Source of the DNA: Calditrichales bacterium MX18-03
Lineage (GTDB): Bacteria; Bacillota; Clostridia; Lutisporales; Lutisporaceae
DNA: 64,000 bases
Reading direction: 5' to 3'
Assembly (NCBI GenBank): GCA_021083345.1
Contig: JAJGRE010000002.1
Coordinates: 496,001 to 560,000, forward strand
The position numbers and the translations under genes were made by a program. The notes under the pieces are model-generated. The model had not been told where the DNA came from. It did no database searches and was given only the letters and a program-made list of their open reading frames with translations. Shown one piece after another: positions 33,901 through 41,999 of this stretch. Numbering within the stretch: position 1 is the stretch's first letter; each line of letters opens with the position of its first letter.

Positions 33901-34798
33901 GCATAATGGCCGTTGATGCATCGATCCTGGACTTCACCATGGGTCCGTATTTCTGCTGCTCATCCGCCACGGAAAGCATCAGTTCTATAGCATGCCCGCT
34001 GATTTCCGGACCGATTTCATCCATCCTGCCGATTATCTGATTCCTATTATTAATAAGGGATTCCATCTCGCTGAACCGCTGCTGATAGGCATCCTTATTC
34101 CTTGAAACTTCTTCAAACAGCCTGCCAAAAGCTTCATGGGTCATCTGTCCTTCCAACAATGACAAACGCTTGTTCATCTGCTCAAAATTACCATGTACAG
34201 CTGCTGCGTATTGTGCTTCATTGTTTTCCATAAACTTGGCAGCGTTCAATCTTGCTAAAAGCAAGTATCTGCGCACGTCTGCGCATAGATAGATCGTTTT
34301 TTCGTCCTGCTTTTGATAAGCAGATTCTATGATCTTTGTCAAATCCTCTTCTATAGAGGATCCCAGCGTGCTCATAGACTGGTACAGCTTGTCCCTGGGC
34401 TCCTTATAAGCAACGACCGCATCGAAGCCTTTTTTATATTCTTTTGCATGCTGAAGGATTTCCTCTACTTGCTTTGCTCTTTCATTGTCATGGACCCCGT
34501 CCTTAAGCTGCGCGATTTTTTCTTCCATCACACCGTAATTCGCTTCAAAGATCTCCTGGTTGATACTGTTTCCTGTCTGAATGAAGCTCTTAAAGGCCAG
34601 ACGGCTTTCAAGAAGGTTTTTCAGAGTGTCTTCCGTCAGAGCAGTATGGGAAGTCAGATCCCTGTAGTAGGCGAAGTCCTTGCTGATGTTGTTCAGACCC
34701 AAATATCCGAACAAAACGGTGACAACCAGCAGCAGGATAATCGTACCAAATCCCAGCATCACTTTTGTTGCCAGCTTCAAATTGTTTAATAGCTTCAT
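30905..34798 (-). CDS. Large hybrid histidine kinase (HAMP-GAF-HK-REC-REC-REC)
   Basis: The 1297-residue membrane kinase has TM1 (about 12-33), a helical extracytoplasmic sensor of about 260 residues, TM2 (about 297-322), HAMP, GAF (about 400-545), a Gln/Glu-rich coiled coil (550-650), HisKA with His in MSHELRTPLNSI, HATPase_c, then three receivers. REC1 has LLDIGLPGMNG and REC3 has VIMDIMMPELDG. In REC2 the acidic pocket is degenerate (VVGGDTH in place of the paired Asp), although an Asp is kept in LDTRL. It heads the operon with CheR, CheB and REC-GGDEF. Confidence 0.92.
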   Translation of the reverse strand: MKLLNNLKLATKVMLGFGTIILLLVVTVLFGYLGLNNISKDFAYYRDLTSHTALTEDTLKNLLESRLAFKSFIQTGNSINQEIFEANYGVMEEKIAQLKDGVHDNERAKQVEEILQHAKEYKKGFDAVVAYKEPRDKLYQSMSTLGSSIEEDLTKIIESAYQKQDEKTIYLCADVRRYLLLARLNAAKFMENNEAQYAAAVHGNFEQMNKRLSLLEGQMTHEAFGRLFEEVSRNKDAYQQRFSEMESLINNRNQIIGRMDEIGPEISGHAIELMLSVADEQQKYGPMVKSRIDASTAIMLTIAGFALLFAFLVSLGIVKIVVLPVKTVTNTFKAIAEGETDLRVRLKESSSDELGEMAKNFNRFMEKLQQILSHDKNQSWLKTGLAELNEKMRGDLDIIKLSHNIINYVAKYLDAGVGTIYVKSDNEYYKLTGSYAFSRRKGIAGEYRQGEGLIGQAILEKQPFVVSKVPEDYIHIASGTGEAVPNSVAIIPCVYEGNVKCVLELGSFEPFDGIRLEFLKAVSESIAISLNTTENQVKVKELLERTITQSEELQVQQEELRQSNEELEEQAKALKESEAQLQAQQEELRVTNEELEERSRRLEQQRSELSEKNDHLRNAQRDIEEKAKDLEAANKYKSEFLANMSHELRTPLNSIMVLSQLLANKADNEPLTEKQREFAKTIHTAGADLLKLINDILDLSKVEAGKMQITPDKANIRELFGDLERIFAQIAADKSIDFTIETGAGVPECIVTDSQRLRQILTNMLSNAFKFTEKGSVKLSAALPESGTFKMKGNSGALICLSVSDTGIGIPKEKQAVIFDAFMQSDGTTSRKYGGTGLGLSISRELAHLLGGEIHLESEAGKGSRFTLVLPLEMKQEGDLEQENGVVNEQDGVDNAEPIIEVLQETNEKMLLIIEDDPVFAGILSQLAREKDYIPMTAENGEKGIRLAEERRPDAILLDIGLPGMNGWDVIQQLKGNRSTAGIPVHVVTGAETSSRISESKDIVGYLKKPVSMDEMNDAFGRIEKVIAQPFSKVLVVGGDTHQKSDILSATVKKSMEVTFAEEGNQAMALLRTGEFGGIILDTRLKDMTGIELLARLRDELGMQIPAIVYTDGSLTEDEEAKLQRYAESIIIKGSRAIERLTAEVSLFLHKLDMKAADKKVKVVRTGQEREASLTGKKLLIMDDDMRNVFALTSVLEEKGVKVIVGRNGKEGIQKLQQNPDVDLVIMDIMMPELDGYAAMREIRSKEAFRKLPIIALTAKAMKEDRQKCIEAGASDYLMKPIDISKLISLLRVWLYK

Positions 34799-34956
34799 AA
34801 ACATTCCTCACTCACTTAGGTATTTTTACACACTGAAGCCATGTTTCGGCATAGGCCTCATCTTCTTCCAATGCCCATTTCTTGTTGAAACTTGTCGAAC
34901 TATCCTTACTATTAATCTATCATAATTTATTGATGCCTTCAAGAAAGACAGCAGAT

Positions 34957-35005
34957 AAAAAGCCGGGCACTCACAGGATACTTTGCCCTGTGCTTCCCGG
35001 CTTTT
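34957..35005 (-). terminator. Terminator of the SIMPL gene
   Basis: AAAAGCCGGG and CCCGGCTTTT enclose a 29-nt loop with its own CACAGGG/CCTGTG helix. TTTTTATC follows on the minus strand. It lies before the hybrid kinase operon. Between it and 34798 I see only AT-rich leader sequence. Confidence 0.8.
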
Positions 35006-35033
35006 GCCACTTATACGCATAGTCCCAGTACTA

Positions 35034-35693
35034 CTATTCTCTATACTCAAAAACCGCCCTGATCCTCGCTGTCACCTCCAGGATTCCTGGCTGCATCTGC
35101 GTCGCTACCTCAGCCTTCAGCATAAACGGTTGAGGTGCTGCGCCCTGGCCGGTTTCCTCAACTATACTGACAGGTGTCTTGTTGACCTGAACATCCAGTG
35201 TGCGCTCAACTTCTCCCGCTTTTCTTACAGCATCCATGATAGCAAGCCTGAGCGCTTGACGGTAGTAAGCATCCGGATTGGATAGCATGAAATCGATATC
35301 TCCTATGACATTTGCTCCGCTTGCAACCGCTGTGTCAATTACCCGCCCTGTTTTTGAGATATCTCTTACATTAACTCTGTATAAATGCGTTACTTTATAT
35401 CCCGTAAAAACCTGTTTGCCCTCTTGATAGTCGTATTGCGGCTCAACAGCATACCGCTGCGTCTGTATATCCTTTTCGTTTATACCCATTTCCAGTAAAG
35501 CCCGTACAATCTGGTCCGTTATTTCCGCATTCTCCTGCTGCGTCTTCTCCAGGTTCATTCCTTCCGTCATAACGCCAATGGTCACAGCTGCCATATCCGG
35601 GCTGGCCATGACACTGCCAACACCTTCCAGCTTCATGTGGCTGCCTGGCCTTCCATGCCAGAATCCTTGCGGTATCATCATATCCCGGTACAT
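35034..35693 (-). CDS. SIMPL-domain (DUF541) protein
   Basis: The 219-residue protein starts with a short head and then GVGSVMASPDMAAVTIGVMTEG, which is the SIMPL/DUF541 start. It continues with INEKDIQTQRYAVEPQYDY and a C-terminal TARIRAVFEYRE. Unlike many relatives it has no clear signal peptide, so it is probably cytoplasmic or released by another route. The ATG at 35693 follows GAGGTGAG. Function of the family is poorly known (oxidative or envelope stress). Confidence 0.85.
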   Translation of the reverse strand: MYRDMMIPQGFWHGRPGSHMKLEGVGSVMASPDMAAVTIGVMTEGMNLEKTQQENAEITDQIVRALLEMGINEKDIQTQRYAVEPQYDYQEGKQVFTGYKVTHLYRVNVRDISKTGRVIDTAVASGANVIGDIDFMLSNPDAYYRQALRLAIMDAVRKAGEVERTLDVQVNKTPVSIVEETGQGAAPQPFMLKAEVATQMQPGILEVTARIRAVFEYRE

Positions 35694-35717
35694 ACCCCTC
35701 ACCTCTCCAAATTAAAA

Positions 35718-35743
35718 GCGATCCATATTATTATATGAACCGC
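35718..35743 (-). terminator. Weak terminator after the interrupted hydrolase
   Basis: GCGGTTCATAT pairs with ATATGGATCGC with wobble pairs, and TTTTAATTT follows on the minus strand. Confidence 0.5.
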
Positions 35744-35762
35744 CTGTTATCCTGCTGCTTGG

Positions 35763-36413
35763 TTATTTTGATTTTTTTAGAAACCAGTCGTACAGTGCCG
35801 GGTCTTCATAGGCTTCAACCCAGGAGGCGTGGCCTGTTTCCGGGTAGACAGACAACCGTACATCTCCCCCGGCGGCTTTTACTGCAGCCACCATAGCTTC
35901 CGACTCGCTTAGCGGCACGATATCATCCTTCGCACCGTGAAATGCCCAGATGGGCATTTCTTTCAGGAGCTCCGCCCATTGGGGATCACCGCCTCCGCAT
36001 ATGGGCGCCATTGCCGCAAATCTTTCAGGATGCAGTGCGCCTAACAGTCATGCTCCATAGCCGCCCATACTTAATCCGGTCAGGTAAACTTTATTCAGAT
36101 CTATTGGATATCTGCTTGCGATTTCATCCAGCAATAATATCAGTGCCTCGATCTCATCCCCCCACCAGCTTCCCTCCGGGCATTGCGGAGAAACGGCAAT
36201 GAACGGGAAGTGCTCCACCTCTTCCACCCGTTTGGGGATGCCGTTTCTTTTTACCAGCTCCAGATCACTTCCGCATTCGCCTGCACCATGTAAAAATAGA
36301 ATCAAAGGCCATTTCTTGCCACTTTCCAGGCAACCTTCGGGAAGATACAGCAAGTAATCCAAGGCCAGCCGCTTGATAATTTCCTTTTCAATCCGCTGCG
36401 CTTTCTGCTTCAT
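35763..36413 (-). pseudogene. Alpha/beta hydrolase interrupted by an in-frame TGA
   Basis: Two minus-strand frames, 36413-36051 and 36047-35763, are in the same phase and separated only by TGA at 36048-36050. Together they give a 216-codon feruloyl-esterase/phospholipase-like hydrolase with the oxyanion loop FLHGAGECGSDLE, the nucleophile Ser in GLSMGGYGA, then HPERFAAMAPICGGGD, the Asp in GAKDDIVP and the His in TGHASWVEA. In this family the residue after GGYG[A/T] is normally Trp, so TGG to TGA is the simplest explanation. It is the last gene of sugar module A. It may be a recent nonsense mutation, a sequencing error or a readthrough site. Confidence 0.8.
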
Positions 36414-36453
36414 CCTAACACATCCTTTGGGTAAATTCAGGGAATGCAGCCGT

Positions 36454-36693
36454 TTAGCCGCCACCGAAGGGTGTGACCAGAATGATCTCCGCATTATCCG
36501 GTATAACGGTATCAAAGGGGCAGGCCGCATCATGGATACAGGCAACCGCCACCTCTGCCGGCTTGGTACCCAGGATGACAATCAGCCCGTTGATATCCGT
36601 CCCATCCGGAATGAAGCCCTCCCATAGCCCCGGCGTGCCGGGACCGGAAAGCCTTCTTAACGTCCCGTATAATCTTACCTTCACATGCACCAT
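36454..36693 (-). CDS. MoaD/ThiS-like sulfur-carrier protein
   Basis: This protein of about 79 residues has a ubiquitin-like beta-grasp fold (VKVRLYGTLRRLSG, then DNAEIILVTPFGGG) ending in a free Gly-Gly-Gly tail, which MoaD/ThiS proteins need for adenylation and thiocarboxylation. It has a His-Asp-Ala-Ala-Cys-Pro segment near residue 57, unusual for MoaD. It lies 18 nt downstream of the aldehyde oxidoreductase and probably supplies dithiolene sulfur to its tungstopterin. It has a counterpart at 49079-49348. Confidence 0.78.
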   Translation of the reverse strand: MVHVKVRLYGTLRRLSGPGTPGLWEGFIPDGTDINGLIVILGTKPAEVAVACIHDAACPFDTVIPDNAEIILVTPFGGG

Positions 36694-36711
36694 GTTCATC
36701 TCCAAATCATC

Positions 36712-38646
36712 CTACGAGACTTTTACAAATTCTCTCACCCAGCCTACATTCAGCTCCTCCAGCTTTGCCGCGGACGGTATGCCGTCGTCGCTCCAGCCCA
36801 TCATGCCGTAATACAGCTTAACGCCTTCATAGAACTTTTCTTTGTCTATATAGTGGCCTTTCAGCGTCCCTTCACGCATGGGCTCAAAAAAGCGTTCCGG
36901 CAGCCGGTCGTCCTCTGCTGTGAAGCCATGGATGCAGTTGAAAGCTCTTGCCATGGTGACGCCACGCTCACCGGCCTTCAATAGTTCAAACAGGCTTGTT
37001 CGCCAGCCCGTTACACAGTTTATGATATCAACCAGCTGGTTGAGGCTCATCGCTCTGAACTCCGGCACCGACGTAAAGATGCACCAATCCAGTACGTCAT
37101 GGAGCCCCCAAATATATTGAAGGTATACAAACAGGCGAACCTTCGCCGCACTGATATCCTCACTGGGTACAGGATCGATCAGTCCTACGGGACTCAGATC
37201 TTCCAAGTCTACCCAGTTGCACTCGGTGGAATAATCGCCAGGCTTATTGAACCAAGGGTCGTGGGCTGCCTGAAGGTGATCGGCACCGGTGGGCGAGACG
37301 GCATAACCCAGTGCAACGCCCCATTTTCCCCTGGGCTCATGATTTGCAAACTCCTGTCCTTTTACCTGTACCGCATACTTTTCGGTGTCCCTGCCTACTC
37401 GCCTTGCAGCACCACGGCTGCCCTCCGCCAGCAGGTTTCCAATCCCTTGCCTTTTGGCTATCATCTCGATGAGCTCAAGAACCTTCTCGGGATCATTCCA
37501 TTTCAATTCGATGCCGCCGGTATCCTCTTTGGTCAGCAAGCCTTTTTCAAAGCATTCCATCGCCCAGGATAGGGTGCAGCCTGTGGATATGGTATCCAGT
37601 CCCAGTGCATTGCATCGTTGATTGCTGGCTGCCACAGCATAGATATCATCAATGCCCAGGTTGGATCCCAGCAATCCAATGGATTCATACTCCGGTCCGC
37701 CATATTGCCGGGTAATTTTGAAGCGGCCCTTTTCACCCTCTATGGATCGCTTGCAGGCAACGGCACAGCCAAAGCAGGTCTCTCCCCTGCCTTTCAGTTC
37801 TCTGTTCATGGTTTCGCCGCCGATGGCCTCCGCGCCTTTGAAGGAACCATCCTGAAAGTTGTAAGTGGGCAGCATGCCGGCGACACTAACGGGAAAAACC
37901 CCTTTCGAAGTGCCCAGCTCATGGTGAAGGCTGATGGCAGGATGCCCTTTTCTGCTGCGGGCGAACCAGGTTGCTATCCGGTTTAGACCCTCCGGATCAA
38001 CTGTGTTCAACTTGCGCTGACTTCCCTTTACAACAATTGCCCGCAGGTTTTTGCTGCCCATGACGGCACCCAGACCGCCGCGGCCGTGAAAATTTTTCAG
38101 ATCACTGGTGATGCACGCAAACTTTACCAGGTTTTCCCCTGCAGGACCTATTTGAAGTACGTGGGCTTTGCTTGAATGTCTTTTTGTAAGAATCTCCTGC
38201 ACATCACCGGTTTCGTTGCCCCACAATTCTCCGGCATCCAGCAGCTGGACCCTGTCATCTTCAATACTGATATAAACCTTGCTTGCCGCTTTTCCCTCAA
38301 TAATGATGCCGTCCCAGCCTGCAAACTTCAGCTCTGCGCCCCAGAAACCGCCGCACTGCGAGTCGGCAAGCCCGCCGGTCAGCGGTGACAGGGCGGCCGC
38401 TGTATGCCTGGCCTGGCCTGATATCGGCGCACCGGTAGTGCAGGAGGTCATAAACATCAACTTGTTCTCTTCTCCCAACGGATCGATCTTTGGCGGCAGC
38501 TCCTTAATCAGATAATGCAGCGCGAAGTTACGTCCGCCCATATAGACCCGGTAAAAACGCGGTCCAGGTTCCTCCACTGTCACCTTCATAGCAGTCAGAT
38601 CGACCCTCAGTATGCGTCCCCGAAATCCGTAATATTTCTGCTCCAT
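36712..38646 (-). CDS. Tungsten-type aldehyde ferredoxin oxidoreductase (module A)
   Basis: The 644-residue AOR-family enzyme oxidises aldehydes to carboxylates with ferredoxin. The N-terminal domain has YYGFRGRILRVDLT, GPAGENLVKFA and GRGGLGAVMGSKNLRA (pterin binding). The [4Fe-4S] ligands are in ETCFGCAVACKRS and a distal Cys in VLDWCIF. Also present are the bis-pterin helix PRGKWGVALGYAVSPTGADH and CNALGLDTIS. It follows the isomerase gene by 16 nt and precedes a MoaD-like gene. No separate Fe-S subunit is encoded, so it is likely a single-subunit enzyme. The substrate may be a sugar-derived aldehyde, judging from the operon. Confidence 0.93.
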   Translation of the reverse strand: MEQKYYGFRGRILRVDLTAMKVTVEEPGPRFYRVYMGGRNFALHYLIKELPPKIDPLGEENKLMFMTSCTTGAPISGQARHTAAALSPLTGGLADSQCGGFWGAELKFAGWDGIIIEGKAASKVYISIEDDRVQLLDAGELWGNETGDVQEILTKRHSSKAHVLQIGPAGENLVKFACITSDLKNFHGRGGLGAVMGSKNLRAIVVKGSQRKLNTVDPEGLNRIATWFARSRKGHPAISLHHELGTSKGVFPVSVAGMLPTYNFQDGSFKGAEAIGGETMNRELKGRGETCFGCAVACKRSIEGEKGRFKITRQYGGPEYESIGLLGSNLGIDDIYAVAASNQRCNALGLDTISTGCTLSWAMECFEKGLLTKEDTGGIELKWNDPEKVLELIEMIAKRQGIGNLLAEGSRGAARRVGRDTEKYAVQVKGQEFANHEPRGKWGVALGYAVSPTGADHLQAAHDPWFNKPGDYSTECNWVDLEDLSPVGLIDPVPSEDISAAKVRLFVYLQYIWGLHDVLDWCIFTSVPEFRAMSLNQLVDIINCVTGWRTSLFELLKAGERGVTMARAFNCIHGFTAEDDRLPERFFEPMREGTLKGHYIDKEKFYEGVKLYYGMMGWSDDGIPSAAKLEELNVGWVREFVKVS

Positions 38647-38662
38647 AATACGACCTCCACTC

Positions 38663-40039
38663 CTACCAGACTTTATATTGAATGCCCTTCAGCTTGCAGA
38701 ACATGACCAGTTGCTCCGTACAGCTCCCTGAAACCATGTGAATGTGGTTGGAGCCGAAAAAGTCGAGAAAATCTATTCCCGCAGCAGTCTTTACGAAAGC
38801 TTTGGGGAAAGCACCTGTGGTTTGCGCCATTTCTTCTTCGGTGGCCTCCACAACTTCACCGGATAGTATAGCCATCCGGTATGCGCCATTTTTTCTGCAA
38901 AGCCTTGCCATTGTCACCTTCTGAGGCTTCACAACCCCGCTTAAGGCCCCACCGCCCCCTGTACCAAATACATGGGGCACCATTTTTACTTTGGCTAGCG
39001 GATCGTCAGCCTCCGGTTCAGCATAAAAATCCAACGGCATGGCACCGCAGTTTGCCAGTGTCCATACCCCATTCTCCCGGTTAAACCACCTTATATCCAG
39101 CAGAGCTGCCGCATTGCCCCCGGTAAGCAGCCTCAGTATCTGCATTGTCAATGCGCCGTCCGCATCGGACTCACAGGCATGCACCAGGGTCTGCTTCCTG
39201 CCTTTTTCAGCCTTACTGCCGTTCAGCATCATATGCGCCAGGCAATGGGCTACGTAGCCGTCGCTTAACTCCGGCTGGCACTTGACCGCAATCAGGTCCA
39301 GGCGGTATTTCTCTATCAGCTTCACCGTTGCCAGGTAGCCTCTGATCTGCTTATCCAGTGCTTTTGCGTTAAAAGCACCGCCATATTCAACCCCGCCCAA
39401 GCCGCTGCGGAACCATCGGGCAAAAGCCTCCACCTCGCCCCCATCCAGCTTCTCAGCAATATCTACGATTTCGTATTGATCGATATTCTCCACATTCACC
39501 CCAAAGAGCTGCTGCCATTGGGAAGGATCGATATCCGCCGTAGCGATTCCGAGACTTCTACCTCCGAACCGGCCAAGGGTTTGCCCCCTCAGTTCGTTAA
39601 TAGCTGCCGACGCTCTGATGAATGCCGATACATGCATCTTTGACAAGTGGTCCTCATGGTCAAAAACCCGCAAGTGGTCACAGCCCATTTGATCCAACGC
39701 CCCACCCGACCCCAGAAGGCCTACCATGCTGGAGGTTTCAGGCCGGTTGTTCCCCAGCAAAAGCACCGGCAGCTTGATATGGTTGTAAAGTTTGATGGAA
39801 AGAATGGGCTCCGCCCAGATGGGTATATGGATGATCAGGGTCTGCGGACCGCAGGACCTCACCTTCTGGACAAAGCCTTGGATATCCTGGTCCGACCGTA
39901 TGATCTCCGACTCCACACAGGCAAAATCCTTGCGGATCCAATCCAGGGATTTCAGCTCTTCTTCCACAAGGGGTCTGCGTTTTTCATAAAAATCCGATCT
40001 TCCGTCTGCTATATTTGCAATTGCAACTTGCACGCCCAC
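38663..40039 (-). CDS. L-fucose/L-arabinose isomerase-family protein
   Basis: This protein of about 458 residues has an N-terminal part that reads like FucI/AraA-fold proteins (IIHIPIWAEPILSIKL, LLLGNNRPETSSMVGLLGSGGALDQMG), a middle segment with VKCQPELSDGYVAHCLAHMMLNG and CESDADGALTMQ, and a C-terminal metal-site-like HVFGTGGGG and FGSNHIHMVSG. Aldose-ketose isomerisation of an imported sugar is plausible. The true substrate is not readable. A GTG start at 40039 with AGGGG about 9 nt upstream is chosen over a GTG at 40048. It lies between the ABC permease and the AOR gene. Confidence 0.75.
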   Translation of the reverse strand: MGVQVAIANIADGRSDFYEKRRPLVEEELKSLDWIRKDFACVESEIIRSDQDIQGFVQKVRSCGPQTLIIHIPIWAEPILSIKLYNHIKLPVLLLGNNRPETSSMVGLLGSGGALDQMGCDHLRVFDHEDHLSKMHVSAFIRASAAINELRGQTLGRFGGRSLGIATADIDPSQWQQLFGVNVENIDQYEIVDIAEKLDGGEVEAFARWFRSGLGGVEYGGAFNAKALDKQIRGYLATVKLIEKYRLDLIAVKCQPELSDGYVAHCLAHMMLNGSKAEKGRKQTLVHACESDADGALTMQILRLLTGGNAAALLDIRWFNRENGVWTLANCGAMPLDFYAEPEADDPLAKVKMVPHVFGTGGGGALSGVVKPQKVTMARLCRKNGAYRMAILSGEVVEATEEEMAQTTGAFPKAFVKTAAGIDFLDFFGSNHIHMVSGSCTEQLVMFCKLKGIQYKVW

Positions 40040-40051
40040 AGATTGCACCCC

Positions 40052-41026
40052 CTAACTTTGTTTTTTTCTGCTGTTCAGGTAAACAGCGATCAATATGACT
40101 GCACCCTTGATGGCAGGCTGTATCGTCGGGGGTACGTTAAGCAGGCTCATGATATTGTTGAGCACGCTCAGAATGAATAATCCGACAATGGTTCCTGCAA
40201 CTGTCCCCACACCCCCGGAAAAGCTTGCACCGCCTATAGTGACGGCGGCAATGGAGTCCAAAGGCAGCCACTGGCCTGTGTTGGGGTCTCCCATGCCTAC
40301 TCTTGAAACGAACAAGATGGCCGCGATCGAGGAAATCAAGGCTGAAAGGATATAAACGGATACTTTCACATAGCGGACGGGCAGTCCGGAGAAGTATGCT
40401 GTATTGTAATTCCCGCCGATGGCATATATGAAATGGCCATAACTGGTTCTCATAAACAAGCTGATCAAGATCACCACAGCGATGCACACCAGAATGGGGT
40501 TGGGAATACCCAGGAATGAACCGCCGAAGAAGCCCAGGAGCTTCTCGTTGATTTCCCCGCCGCCCAAGGTGTTGTAAACAGCGGCACCGCCGCAAAGCAC
40601 CTTGGATAATGAATAAATGATCTGCATCATGGCCAGTGTCACCACAAAGGAAGGCAGCTTCCTGTAGGTCACCAGCACACCGCTTACCATACCCAGCAGC
40701 ATCGATATCAGCACCGCCAGTCCAATGGCTGTACCCAGCCCCAGATCCTGAAAAAGCACGATCACGACGCTGCTGATGGCGGTTATGGCGCCTACACTCA
40801 GGTCAATACCTCCCGTCAGGATAATGAGAAACTGCGCCAGCGCAACCAGGATCAGAATGGCATTCTGGTTCAACAGATTAATGATGTTGTTTAAATCAAG
40901 AAAGATTCCTTTTGAGAGGATGGTTGCCATGACCATCAATCCCAGCAATATGAGAACGGTTTTTGCCAGGTCCCTTTTATCAGACCCGGGATCTATCTTA
41001 AATGCATTTTGTATCAAAGCTTTCAT
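40052..41026 (-). CDS. Ribose-type sugar ABC permease (second subunit, module A)
   Basis: The 324-residue BPD_transp_2 permease has about eight to ten TM helices. It contains the family motifs LTGGIDLSVGAITA and YAIGGNYNTAYFSGLPV, and AAVTIGGASFSGGVGTVAGTI near the end. It forms the channel with the permease encoded just upstream and uses the RbsA-like ATPase. Spacing is 13 nt. Substrate: a monosaccharide, identity unknown. Confidence 0.9.
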   Translation of the reverse strand: MKALIQNAFKIDPGSDKRDLAKTVLILLGLMVMATILSKGIFLDLNNIINLLNQNAILILVALAQFLIILTGGIDLSVGAITAISSVVIVLFQDLGLGTAIGLAVLISMLLGMVSGVLVTYRKLPSFVVTLAMMQIIYSLSKVLCGGAAVYNTLGGGEINEKLLGFFGGSFLGIPNPILVCIAVVILISLFMRTSYGHFIYAIGGNYNTAYFSGLPVRYVKVSVYILSALISSIAAILFVSRVGMGDPNTGQWLPLDSIAAVTIGGASFSGGVGTVAGTIVGLFILSVLNNIMSLLNVPPTIQPAIKGAVILIAVYLNSRKKQS

Positions 41027-41039
41027 ATTTTTCCCCTCC

Positions 41040-41999
41040 CTACCGCTTAGACTCGCCGGGACGGCGCACCAGACTGAAGGATACCGCCAGCAGGATCAGA
41101 ATCCCCTTCAGGGTCCCCTGCCAGAACGGCGATATCTCGGCCAGGTTCAGCATGCTGTTGATGACACCGAAAATCAGAACACCAGACAAGGTTCCCAATA
41201 CGGTGCCCTGACCGCCAAAAAGGTCGCCGCCGCCAACCACGACTGCAGCAATACTCTCCATTTCATAGCCGCTGCCGCCGATGGGAGAACCCGAGGTCAG
41301 TCTTGCACTCCAGATCAGTCCGCCGATGGCTGTAAGCAAGGCAGACAGTGAATAGACCAGCAGCTTGACATTCTGAACATTGACACCGCTGAGTATGGTG
41401 CAGTCTTCACTGCTGCCGACGGCGTAAATATATCTGCCCAGCCGTCTCTGGGTCAGGAAGTAATGAATGATGACACATGCTGCCGCCAGAAGCAGCGCCG
41501 AAATTGGTATCCCAAGGAAAGTGCCCTTGCCGATGACAGCAAATCCAGCTTCTTTGATGGGAACAGGTTTGGCGTTGGCGATCAGCATAGCCAGGCCCCT
41601 GGCAATTCCCAGCATGCCCAGGGTTACGATGAAAGCCGGCATTTTTGTCCTGGAGACCAGCAGACCGTTCATCACGCCCAGCAAGGTCGTCATAGTCAAA
41701 CCACAAATAACCCCTGCTGCAAGACCATAACGGCTCATGACCACGGAAGTGACAATGGAGGTCAATGCCACCATGGATCCCTGCGACAGATCAATCCCGC
41801 CGGTCAGGATGACCAGCAGCTGTCCCAGAGCCAGAAAGCCTATGACGGAATACTGGAACAGAACTGCCGTCAGATTTCTTTCCGATACGAAGTTCGGTAC
41901 CGCAGCTGCTCCGAAGATGAAAAGCAGGACCAGGGCAACCGGGGCACTGTATCTGCCAAGCCATACCAAGGTACGGCTGATATTCAAGCTCTTGTTCAT
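41040..41999 (-). CDS. Ribose-type sugar ABC permease (first subunit, module A)
   Basis: The 319-residue BPD_transp_2 permease has LTGGIDLSQGSMVALTSI, FIVTLGMLGIARGLAM and AAVVVGGGDLFGGQGTVLGTLSG. The ATG at 41999 overlaps the ATPase stop as ATGA. The two permeases are diverged paralogues, so the channel is heterodimeric, as in some rhamnose or AI-2 systems. Confidence 0.9.
   Translation of the reverse strand: MNKSLNISRTLVWLGRYSAPVALVLLFIFGAAAVPNFVSERNLTAVLFQYSVIGFLALGQLLVILTGGIDLSQGSMVALTSIVTSVVMSRYGLAAGVICGLTMTTLLGVMNGLLVSRTKMPAFIVTLGMLGIARGLAMLIANAKPVPIKEAGFAVIGKGTFLGIPISALLLAAACVIIHYFLTQRRLGRYIYAVGSSEDCTILSGVNVQNVKLLVYSLSALLTAIGGLIWSARLTSGSPIGGSGYEMESIAAVVVGGGDLFGGQGTVLGTLSGVLIFGVINSMLNLAEISPFWQGTLKGILILLAVSFSLVRRPGESKR

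Noticed and set aside
36048-36050. TGA read as selenocysteine
   Set aside because: The family has Trp, not Cys or Sec, at this place, and I see no obvious bacterial SECIS hairpin directly behind it. Nonsense mutation is simpler, though not proved.
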